A stretch of DNA of 5,731 nt. Source: Leptolyngbya sp. SIO4C1 (GTDB taxonomy: Bacteria > Cyanobacteriota > Cyanobacteriia > Phormidesmidales > Phormidesmidaceae). Numbering within the stretch: the first letter of the stretch is position 1; each line of letters starts with the position of its first letter. Location: contig JAAHIA010000327.1 of the NCBI GenBank assembly GCA_010671975.1, forward strand, positions 1 to 5,731, read 5' to 3'. Shown piece by piece: positions 1 to 5,310 of the stretch. The notes under the pieces are model-generated. The model was not told the DNA's origin, made no database searches, and saw only the letters and a program-made list of their open reading frames with translations. A program made the position numbers and the translations under genes.

Positions 1-1
1 G

Positions 2-127
2 CGTGCCTTTGGAGCTGTCTGGGCAGATCGCTATTTAGAGACCATGCTGTTTGACTGTGCTGACGTCTCTGAAAGTAACTCAAGACGACAAAACGTAAAG
101 AAGTGTGAAACAATTCTCATGCGTTAG
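2..127 (+). other. possible 3' end of an upstream gene (weak)
   Basis: Reading from base 2, the frame stays open for 41 codons to a TAG at 125-127. The first half reads like protein (RAFGAVWADRYLETMLFD); the end is rich in Lys, Arg and Asn. I do not recognise the family. An open stretch of this length can arise by chance, and the CRP-like site overlaps its last codons, so it may equally be non-coding. The window edge cuts off any start. Confidence 0.2.
104..119 (+). promoter_or_regulatory. CRP/SyCRP1-like inverted repeat
   Basis: The sequence is TGTGA-N6-TCTCA, nine of ten matches to the CRP-type consensus TGTGA-N6-TCACA, which is also used by the cyanobacterial cAMP receptor SyCRP1. Its centre lies about 34 bases upstream of the candidate -10 at 146-151. 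A one-mismatch match is expected by chance about once in 30 kb or so, so this is suggestive only. Confidence 0.3.
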
Positions 128-151
128 GCACTTGCTGCCGGCGGATATAAA
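124..151 (+). promoter_or_regulatory. candidate sigma70-type promoter
   Basis: TATAAA at 146-151 is the best -10-like hexamer in the leader. TTAGGC at 124-129 lies 16 bases before it as a weak -35. Transcription would start near 158, giving a leader of about 230 bases. If this is right, the L-box-like repeat at 199-219 lies inside the transcribed leader, which does not fit simple activation. A second promoter downstream of that repeat is therefore possible, though I see no good -10 there. Confidence 0.3.
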
Positions 152-198
152 GCCCGTTTTACAGATGATGCAGCGATTGTAAACGGTTAGATACAGAG

Positions 199-219
199 TT
201 GTGCACAGCATCTGCACAA
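199..219 (+). promoter_or_regulatory. L-box-like RcaC site / inverted repeat
   Basis: TGCACA occurs at 202-207 and again at 213-218, an 11-base period or about one helical turn. This is the spacing of the L box (TTGCACA-N4-TTGCACA), the RcaC site known from light-colour-regulated phycobilisome genes of Fremyella diplosiphon, with only the first T of each half changed (G and C): 12 of 14 positions match. The same bases also form a perfect inverted repeat, TTGTGCA (199-205) and TGCACAA (213-219) with a 7-base spacer, so a palindrome-binding dimer is an alternative reading. It lies about 170 bases upstream of cpcB. Confidence 0.5.
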
Positions 220-255
220 GCGAATTGATTAAATCAGGTCACTGGTTCGAAACGC

Positions 256-309
256 CTGAGCCTTGATACTCTATCGAGGCTCGGTTCTCTCGATTTGAGA
301 ACATCTCAA
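256..309 (+). promoter_or_regulatory. overlapping hairpins in the cpcB leader
   Basis: Bases 256-267 pair with 273-284 (12 bp including two G-U pairs, loop ACTCT). Further pairings share bases with it: 273-278 (ATCGAG) with 289-294 (CTCGAT); 284-289 (GTTCTC) with 297-302 (GAGAAC); and 295-300 (TTGAGA) with 304-309 (TCTCAA). A second ATCGAG at 325-330 could also take up CTCGAT. Several of these exclude each other, as in attenuators or stability switches. No U-run follows, so this is not a classical intrinsic terminator. Confidence 0.45.
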
Positions 310-385
310 CATTGGAAATTGCCGATCGAGTCAGACGTGTGATCGTTCTACTTGCGTATTTCAAAACTAGGAGATTGTTTTTCCC

Positions 386-904
386 ATGTTCGACGCTTTT
401 ACAAAAGTTGTTTCTCAAGCCGATGCTCGGGGGGAATACATCAGTGATGACCGCATCGGTGCGTTAAATCAGCTGGTGTCCGATGGTAACAAGCGCATTG
501 ATGTCGTCAATCGAATCACGGGCAACTCATCTGTGATTGTGGCGAGCGCAGCCCGATCGCTATTTGCCGATCAGCCTCAGCTGATCGCACCGGGCGGCAA
601 CGCCTACACCAGTCGCCGCATGGCCGCCTGCCTCAGAGATATGGAAATTATTCTGCGCTATGTGACCTATGCCGTGTTTACCGGCGATGCGAGCGTGCTG
701 GACGATCGCTGCTTAAACGGGCTAAGAGAGACCTATACGGCGCTTGGCGTGCCAGGGGCTTCGGTGGCAGAAGGCGTCAACAAGATGAAAGCTGCCGCGA
801 TCGCAATTGCCAATGACAGAAATGGCATCACTCAGGGCGATTGCAGCTCACTGATGGCTGAGCTAGGTGGCTACTTTGACCGCGCCGCTGCTGCGGTTGG
901 CTAA
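386..904 (+). CDS. cpcB: C-phycocyanin beta subunit
   Basis: This is the beta chain of phycocyanin, the blue light-harvesting protein of phycobilisome rods on the thylakoid surface. It pairs with CpcA into protomers that form trimers and hexamers. The 172 residues are the usual length. Cys82 (in RRMAACLRD) and Cys153 (in GDCSSL) are the two phycocyanobilin attachment sites, and Asn72 (APGGNAY) is the conserved site of gamma-N-methylation. The start MFDAFTKVVSQADARGE is canonical. AGGAG at 369-373 lies 12 bases upstream, a slightly long spacing. It is the first gene of the operon, followed by cpcA after 57 bases. Both chromophore cysteines and the well-known sequence around them make the call firm; nothing suggests phycoerythrocyanin or phycoerythrin. 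GCGATCGC occurs at 797-804. Confidence 0.98.
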   Translation: MFDAFTKVVSQADARGEYISDDRIGALNQLVSDGNKRIDVVNRITGNSSVIVASAARSLFADQPQLIAPGGNAYTSRRMAACLRDMEIILRYVTYAVFTGDASVLDDRCLNGLRETYTALGVPGASVAEGVNKMKAAAIAIANDRNGITQGDCSSLMAELGGYFDRAAAAVG

Positions 905-961
905 GCCAAACTGCTTGTTGATAGTACTTTTGTAAACCTTTTTTAGAGAGATTTCTCCATC

Positions 962-1450
962 ATGAAAACCCCCATGACTGAGGCGGTTGCAACCGCTGAT
1001 TCACAAGGCCGCTTTTTGAGCAGCTCCGAACTGCAGGTGGCGTTTGGTCGCTTTCGCCAGGCCCAAGCTGGCCTATCGGCGGCACAAAGTCTTAGCAAAA
1101 ATGCCGATAGCCTCGTCAACGGCGCTGCCCAGGCCGTGTACCAAAAGTTCCCCTACACGACTCAGATGGATGGCGATAACTATGCCTCGACGCAGAGAGG
1201 CAAAGACAAGTGCGCCCGAGATATTGGCTACTACCTGCGAATGATCACCTACTGTCTAGTGGCTGGCGGCACCGGCCCGATGGACAGCTACCTGATTGCC
1301 GGGCTCGATGAAATCAACAGTACGTTTGAGCTCTCGCCGAGCTGGTATATAGAAGCGCTGAAATATATCAAAGCCAATCACGGGTTGAACGGCGATGCGG
1401 CTGTCGAAGCCAACTCATACATCGACTACGCAATCAACGCCCTGAGCTAG
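962..1450 (+). CDS. cpcA: C-phycocyanin alpha subunit
   Basis: This is the alpha chain of phycocyanin, partner of CpcB in the rod protomer. The 162 residues are the family's standard length, from the canonical MKTPMTEAVATAD to AINALS. Cys84 in KDKCARD is the single phycocyanobilin attachment site, normally loaded by the CpcE/CpcF lyase; those genes are not in this window. Asp87, next to the chromophore, is kept. The ribosome binding site is weak (GAGAG at 946-950, 11 bases before the ATG), so translation may benefit from cpcB just upstream. The gene ends in TAG and is followed by a 178-base structured spacer before the linker genes. Confidence 0.98.
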   Translation: MKTPMTEAVATADSQGRFLSSSELQVAFGRFRQAQAGLSAAQSLSKNADSLVNGAAQAVYQKFPYTTQMDGDNYASTQRGKDKCARDIGYYLRMITYCLVAGGTGPMDSYLIAGLDEINSTFELSPSWYIEALKYIKANHGLNGDAAVEANSYIDYAINALS

Positions 1451-1468
1451 CCAAGCAACTAGGCGAAG

Positions 1469-1568
1469 ATCGAGAAGCAGAGATAGGAGCTAGGAGCTAG
1501 AAGCTAGGAGAAGGGCAACTTAGCCGCCTGCTGGCCTTTACCTTCTAACGTCTACCTCGCTTCTCGAT
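1469..1568 (+). promoter_or_regulatory. long-range hairpin between cpcA and the linker genes
   Basis: ATCGAGAAGC (1469-1478) and GCTTCTCGAT (1559-1568) form a perfect 10-bp stem, extended inward by three pairs (1480-1482 with 1556-1558) after a bulged A. Inside, TAGAAG (1498-1503) or AGAAGG (1509-1514) can pair with the CCTTCTA stretch at 1541-1547. No U-run follows. In known cpc operons a stem-loop at this place marks the 3' end of the abundant cpcBA mRNA and lowers linker expression. A partial terminator or 3' stabiliser is the likely role here, by inference from position and structure. Confidence 0.5.
1484..1511 (+). repeat. heptamer tandem repeat (STRR-like)
   Basis: Four head-to-tail 7-base units: TAGGAGC twice, then TAGAAGC, then TAGGAGA. 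Short tandem heptamers of this kind are known in filamentous cyanobacteria. Each unit carries an in-frame-type TAG, and three carry AGGAG, a Shine-Dalgarno core, but no ATG or GTG is suitably placed behind them. Confidence 0.75.
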
Positions 1569-1628
1569 TGTGCCCGCCCGTCTTGAGCACTTTTCCTTTG
1601 CCCACCGATGCCAATTTAAGAAATCCCT

Positions 1629-2447
1629 ATGACCAGTGCAGCTTCAGCCAGACTCCTTGGCTTTGAACCCTTCGCTCAGCCTGCGCCTGTGGAACTGCGA
1701 GCGAACGCAGCCGAAGGCGATATTCAAGCTATCATTTGGGCCGCCTATCGTCAGGTCTTTGGCAACGATCATCTGATGGAATCAGAACGCCTGACCAGTG
1801 CCGAATCTCTACTGCGGCAGGGGCATATTAATGTACGCGACTTTGTACGTGCCCTAGCGCTGTCGGAACTGTATAAGCAAAAGTTTTTCTACAGCACGCC
1901 TCAGGCCCGCTTTATTGAGCTCAATTTTAAGCATTTGCTGGGGCGCGCCCCCTACGATGAAGCTGAGATTGCCGAGCATGTAGACCTCTATGTGCAGCAG
2001 GGCTACGAAGCCGAGATCAACAGCTATCTCAACGCGGCAGAATATCAAGAAAACTTTGGCGATCAGGTGGTGCCCTACTATCGCGGCTTCGCCACTCAGC
2101 GTAGCCAAAAGACGGTGGGCTTTGCTCGCATGTTTCAGCTCTATCGCGGCTATGCCAGCAGCGATCGCGCCGCCGTCAATAATAAAAAAGGCTGCCTGAC
2201 TACCGAGCTGGCGCGCAATTCGGCTAGCCCAGTCAGAACCTCAACCACGGGCAAGGAGCTGCTGGGCACAGCCGGCGGCGCTCGCGAACAGCTGTATCGC
2301 ATTCGCGTCTCTCAAGCAGCGAGCGGCCGCACCCCTCAGATTCGACGCGGCATGCAAGAATATCTCGTCACCTACGAGCAGCTGTCGCCGACGCTGCAGC
2401 GGCTTAACCAGCGCGGCAATCGCATTGTCAACATTACGCCGGCTTAG
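1629..2447 (+). CDS. cpcC2: phycobilisome rod linker, CpcC2 type
   Basis: Rod linker that sits in the central hole of a phycocyanin hexamer and joins it to the next one. The N-terminal PBS linker domain covers about residues 20-180, with landmarks AYRQVFGNDHLM, ESLLRQGHINVRDFVRA, LNFKHLLGRAPYDEAE and VVPYYRGF. A CpcD-like domain follows at about 220-272 (QLYRIRVS to NRIVNITPA). The 272 residues suit this class. The start MTSAASARLLG and the internal ATQRSQKTVGF resemble the distal linker CpcC2 of Synechocystis more than CpcC1, and the gene order agrees. The ribosome binding site is poor (TAAG at 1617-1620), so lower translation than cpcBA is likely. The next linker starts 40 bases after the stop. 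GCGATCGC lies at 2161-2168. Confidence 0.92.
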   Translation: MTSAASARLLGFEPFAQPAPVELRANAAEGDIQAIIWAAYRQVFGNDHLMESERLTSAESLLRQGHINVRDFVRALALSELYKQKFFYSTPQARFIELNFKHLLGRAPYDEAEIAEHVDLYVQQGYEAEINSYLNAAEYQENFGDQVVPYYRGFATQRSQKTVGFARMFQLYRGYASSDRAAVNNKKGCLTTELARNSASPVRTSTTGKELLGTAGGAREQLYRIRVSQAASGRTPQIRRGMQEYLVTYEQLSPTLQRLNQRGNRIVNITPA

Positions 2448-2473
2448 ATATCAAAACTGCCCATCCCATCATC

Positions 2474-2478
2474 AGGAG
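2474..2478 (+). promoter_or_regulatory. ribosome binding site fixing the cpcC1 GTG start
   Basis: AGGAG lies 9 bases before GTG 2488. The frame is also open back to a TTG at 2425 inside cpcC2, but that start lacks such a site and would add 21 residues not found in the family. Confidence 0.8.
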
Positions 2479-2487
2479 ATTGATTCT

Positions 2488-3360
2488 GTGGCTATTACAG
2501 CAGAGGCCGCGCGCCTTGGCACGGTTCCCTTTACCGAGCAAAGGCCCTTAGAACTACGACCCAAGGCTTCCCCAAGCGATGCGCAGACGGTGATTCAGGC
2601 GGTCTATCGCCAAGTTTTGGGCAATGACTATCTGATGCAGACAGAGCGGCTAGTTGAGCTGGAGTCTTTGCTAACCAACGGCGCATTGACCGTGAGAGAC
2701 TTTGTGCGAGCCGTGGCCAAGTCTGATCTGTACAAGGAAAAATTTCTCTATCCCAACTTTCAAACCCGCGTCATTGAGCTAAATTTCAAACATTTGCTAG
2801 GGCGAGCGCCCTATGACGAAGCGGAAGTGATTGAGCATCTTGATCGCTACCAAAATGAAGGGTTTGATGCCGATATTGACGCTTATCTCGATACCGCCGA
2901 ATATGAGACTCACTTTGGCGACTACATCGTGCCGTACTATCGCGGTTTTAATACACAGCCGGGGCAAAAGACAGTCGGCTTTACCCGCATGTTTAGCCTC
3001 TATCGCGGCTATGCCAATAGCGATCGCGCCCAGATTGCCGGTAGTGAATCCCGCTTGGCGACAGAGCTAGCGGCGGGCAGCGCCTCGGCAGTGGTCCCAC
3101 CCTCGGGCGCAGACAGCAACGGCTGGGCCTATCGGGCTGCCAAAAAAGGATCGGTCAACAATCGCGTCTTTGGGCGACCCAGCCCCACCACGGCTCGCGG
3201 CGATCTCTATCGCATTGAAATTGCCGGTCGGCGGCTGCCGGGCTATCCCAGCATTCGACGTAGCAATCGGGTTTTAGTCGTCCGCTATGAAGCGCTCTCA
3301 CAGACCCTGCAGCGCATCAGCAAAGAAGGTGGCCGCGTGGCAAATATTACGCCGGCTTAG
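2488..3360 (+). CDS. cpcC1: phycobilisome rod linker, CpcC1 type
   Basis: Second rod linker, expected to join the core-proximal hexamer to the next one. From the GTG start the product has 290 residues beginning (M)AITAEAARLGTVPF, which matches the usual linker start. The PBS linker domain spans about 20-180 (VYRQVLGNDYLM, ESLLTNGALTVRDFVRAV, LNFKHLLGRAPYDEAE, IVPYYRGFNTQPGQKTVGF). A linker segment contains KGSVNNRVFGRPSP (220-233), and a CpcD-like domain lies at about 239-290. It aligns with the preceding linker without gaps over roughly the first 200 residues, so the two are tandem paralogues. NTQPGQKTVGF and the SVNNRVF segment favour CpcC1. Both genes end with the same 15 bases, ATTACGCCGGCTTAG. 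GCGATCGC lies at 3020-3027. Confidence 0.92.
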   Translation: MAITAEAARLGTVPFTEQRPLELRPKASPSDAQTVIQAVYRQVLGNDYLMQTERLVELESLLTNGALTVRDFVRAVAKSDLYKEKFLYPNFQTRVIELNFKHLLGRAPYDEAEVIEHLDRYQNEGFDADIDAYLDTAEYETHFGDYIVPYYRGFNTQPGQKTVGFTRMFSLYRGYANSDRAQIAGSESRLATELAAGSASAVVPPSGADSNGWAYRAAKKGSVNNRVFGRPSPTTARGDLYRIEIAGRRLPGYPSIRRSNRVLVVRYEALSQTLQRISKEGGRVANITPA

Positions 3361-3390
3361 CCGCTGGCAGGAGCTAAATACACTCTCATC

Positions 3391-3426
3391 GGGCATCCAT
3401 CCTGTGATTAGTTCGGGAGGATGCCT
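3391..3426 (+). promoter_or_regulatory. hairpin between cpcC1 and cpcD
   Basis: GGCATCC (3392-3398) and GGATGCC (3419-3425) form a perfect 7-bp stem, with a G-U pair outside it and three more pairs (3400-3402 with 3415-3417) after one mismatch. No U-run follows. It buries the ATG at 3421, which is preceded directly by GGGAGG with no spacing. This supports the later cpcD start and suggests a role in mRNA processing or in tuning cpcD. Confidence 0.45.
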
Positions 3427-3450
3427 TTACACTCACCCGAGGAACGAATC

Positions 3451-3726
3451 ATGTTAGGACAGTGTGCGACCAGTGGCGCTACTAGCTCAGAAAATCGTAT
3501 TTTTGTCTACGAGGTGACTGGCTTACGCCAAAATGAAGTCACCGCGAGCCGTCAGTCTCCGATTCGCAGCAGCCATCGCCATTTGATTCAGGTACCGTTT
3601 CACCGCATGGGTGAGGAAATGCGTCGAATTACGATGCTGGGTGGCAAAGTGGTCAATATTCGCCCCTTAGCAGCTTCAGAAGCTGAGCCATCTACCGCTG
3701 CCCCCGATGCGGCTGATGAAGCATAA
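3451..3726 (+). CDS. cpcD: phycobilisome small rod-capping linker
   Basis: CpcD binds the core-distal face of the last phycocyanin hexamer and limits rod length. The product from ATG 3451 has 91 residues. The CpcD-like domain runs from about 16 to 73: RIFVYEVTGLRQNE, then LIQVPFHRMGEEMRRITMLGGKVVNIRPL, the family signature. The start MLGQ fits known CpcD proteins, and GAGGAA (3439-3444) lies 6 bases upstream. The frame is open to an earlier ATG at 3421, but that would add ten unlikely residues. An Ala- and acid-rich tail (74-91, AASEAEPSTAAPDAADEA) extends past the domain and makes this slightly longer than typical. It is the last recognised gene of the cpc operon. Confidence 0.94.
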   Translation: MLGQCATSGATSSENRIFVYEVTGLRQNEVTASRQSPIRSSHRHLIQVPFHRMGEEMRRITMLGGKVVNIRPLAASEAEPSTAAPDAADEA

Positions 3727-3805
3727 GGCATGTCACTGGGTAAGCACTAGGCTCTGATCAAAGCTTTGGGCTATAAGAGAGGGAACTGTCTGAGCCCCCA
3801 TCGTC
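3727..3805 (+). other. spacer between cpcD and the channel gene
   Basis: The 79-base spacer has a 10-base palindrome CAAAGCTTTG (3759-3768) and short competing stems (GGCTC or GGGCT with GAGCCC near 3793-3798), but no strong stem followed by a U-run. TATAAG at 3772-3777 could be a weak -10. Read-through from the cpc operon and a separate weak promoter are both possible. Confidence 0.4.
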
Positions 3806-5263
3806 ATGGTCGACCTGCTCTATTCGTCTGCCCAACCGCTTTATGACTTTCTGAATGTTAGGCTGTTCTGGATTGGTACCACCGAAATTACGCTGTTACT
3901 ACTGATCAAGCTGGTGACGCTGCTGGTACTGATCTTTGTGACGATCGGTCTGCTCAAGAATTTTCTCAAGCATCAGCTGCTGATTCGCGTGGGCATTGAT
4001 GCCAGCAACCGCGAAGCGATCGCAACCCTGTTTAGCTACTGCATCGGTGCCATCTCAATCGTGGTGGCCTTGCAGAGCTCTGGCATTAACCTGATGTCGC
4101 TAGGCATTATCCTAGGCGGTTTGGGGGTGGGCATCGGCTTTGGCCTGCAGCACATCGTTGATGACTTCTTTAGCGGGCTGATTCTCATTTTTGAGCGCAC
4201 CTTAAAAGTTAGCGACCTAATTGAGCTAGACGACTATCGCTTTAGCGGGCTGCTGGGCCGAATTCGCGAGGTAAAGCTGCGCTCAACCGTCATTCGTACG
4301 CTCGATAACGGTGACGTGGTGATTCCTAACAGCCAGCTGGTGCGCAACCGCGTGCTCAACTGGAGCTACGATACGCCGATTGCGCGGCTAAAAATTCCGG
4401 TGGGGGTGGCCTACGGCAGCGACCCAACGCTGGTAACCGAGGTGCTGCTGCGCTCGGCCCACATGGAGCCAGCCGTCTGTGCACAGCCGATGCCGAAAGC
4501 CATGTTTATGGCCTTTGGCGATAGCGCGCTGCAGTTTGAGCTGTGGGTCTGGGTAGACTTTAACCAGCGGTTTGAGACACAGAGTTCGCTGCACTTTATT
4601 ATTGAGCACAACCTGCGGCAGCACGGCATTGTGATTGCCTTTCCACAGCAGGACGTGTGGCTGCGCAACCCAGGCATGCTGACGGCCCCAGTGAGCAACG
4701 GCAAGGGCCAGCTAGATACCGCCGCTGCGATCGCGCCGCGACCGGCCTATCCGCCCTCGCTGCGAGAGCTGCTGCGCCAGGTTAGCTACTTTGAGAACTT
4801 CAGCGATCTAGAGCTGCGTCAGCTGATTGAGATTGGCTATCGCCAGCGTCGCAAAGCTGGCAAAGTTCTCTTTCACGAAGGCGATCCGGGCAATGCGTTT
4901 TACGTGATTTTAGAAGGGCAGGTTGAGATTGTTGCTGAGAAGCTAGACCGCAGGCTCGCCACGCTAGAAGCAGGTCAGTTCTTTGGTGAGGTAGCGCTGC
5001 TGTTGGGCATTCCCAGAACGGCTACCGTGCGAATTACTGAAGATGCGCTGCTGTTTGTGATCAACCATCAAAGTTTTTCTCATCTGCTGCGCCGCTGCCC
5101 CGATCTGTCGGCGCTCATTCTGCGCGGGCTGAGTCAGCACAAGGCTGAGCTAGCCGAACGCCAAAGAGAGATGAGAGCCTTAAATCTGGTCGATGTCGGT
5201 GAAGATGACAACAATCCGGTGATTTGGGCCAGAAAGCGACTAAAGCGACTGTTTGCCCTGTAA
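3806..5263 (+). CDS. MscS-type channel with cyclic-nucleotide-binding domain
   Basis: Membrane channel of the MscS family fused to a CNB domain, the architecture of the bacterial cyclic-nucleotide-gated (bCNG) channels. Three transmembrane helices lie at about 27-50, 71-90 and 95-130. The third is glycine-rich (LGGLGVGIGFGLQ, 103-115) and lines the pore. The MscS beta and alpha/beta domains follow to about 290, with IPNSQLVRNRVLNW at 173-186. An Ala/Pro-rich linker (about 297-319) leads to the CNB domain (about 326-440). Its phosphate-binding cassette FFGEVALLLGIPRTATV (392-408) keeps Gly394, Glu395 and Arg404, so ligand binding looks intact. Thr405 after the Arg is linked to cGMP preference in eukaryotic kinases but predicts little in bacteria. 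A charged helix and basic tail end the protein. ATG 3806 is the only plausible start, five codons after an in-frame stop, but it lacks a close Shine-Dalgarno site. His116, Asp119 and Asp120 in the pore helix are unusual. Confidence 0.93.
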   Translation: MVDLLYSSAQPLYDFLNVRLFWIGTTEITLLLLIKLVTLLVLIFVTIGLLKNFLKHQLLIRVGIDASNREAIATLFSYCIGAISIVVALQSSGINLMSLGIILGGLGVGIGFGLQHIVDDFFSGLILIFERTLKVSDLIELDDYRFSGLLGRIREVKLRSTVIRTLDNGDVVIPNSQLVRNRVLNWSYDTPIARLKIPVGVAYGSDPTLVTEVLLRSAHMEPAVCAQPMPKAMFMAFGDSALQFELWVWVDFNQRFETQSSLHFIIEHNLRQHGIVIAFPQQDVWLRNPGMLTAPVSNGKGQLDTAAAIAPRPAYPPSLRELLRQVSYFENFSDLELRQLIEIGYRQRRKAGKVLFHEGDPGNAFYVILEGQVEIVAEKLDRRLATLEAGQFFGEVALLLGIPRTATVRITEDALLFVINHQSFSHLLRRCPDLSALILRGLSQHKAELAERQREMRALNLVDVGEDDNNPVIWARKRLKRLFAL

Positions 5264-5310
5264 GAGAATGGTGAGACCTTAGGGATTTGCTCAACAATGA
5301 AATACCCGCA

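Larger units (their letters stand above)
1..385 (+). promoter_or_regulatory. upstream region and leader of the cpc operon
   Basis: This stretch has no convincing complete gene and sits directly before cpcB. From left to right it holds a short open frame that may be the end of an upstream gene (2-127), a CRP-like inverted repeat (104-119), a possible -35/-10 pair (124-151), an L-box-like repeat (199-219), overlapping hairpins (256-309) and the cpcB ribosome binding site AGGAG (369-373), 12 bases before the ATG. It looks more AT-rich than the genes. Long leaders are usual for cpc operons. The transcription start cannot be fixed from sequence alone, so which of these elements are transcribed is uncertain. 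Confidence 0.7.

Noticed and set aside
179..194. GTA-N10-TAC resembling an NtcA site
   Set aside because: NtcA sites need GTA-N8-TAC; the spacing here is two bases too long.
1044..1244. Open frame inside cpcA on the same strand
   Set aside because: It is an out-of-frame shadow of a firmly identified gene and shows no recognisable motif.
1854..2108. Minus-strand open frame across the CpcC2-type linker
   Set aside because: It is antisense to the conserved linker domain, with no family features; a codon-bias shadow.
2425..2487. Longer cpcC1 product starting at TTG 2425 inside cpcC2
   Set aside because: The extra 21 residues do not fit the linker family, and the GTG at 2488 has a good AGGAG site.
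4388..4704. Two overlapping minus-strand open frames inside the channel gene
   Set aside because: Both lie within a conserved MscS domain and have no protein-like pattern.
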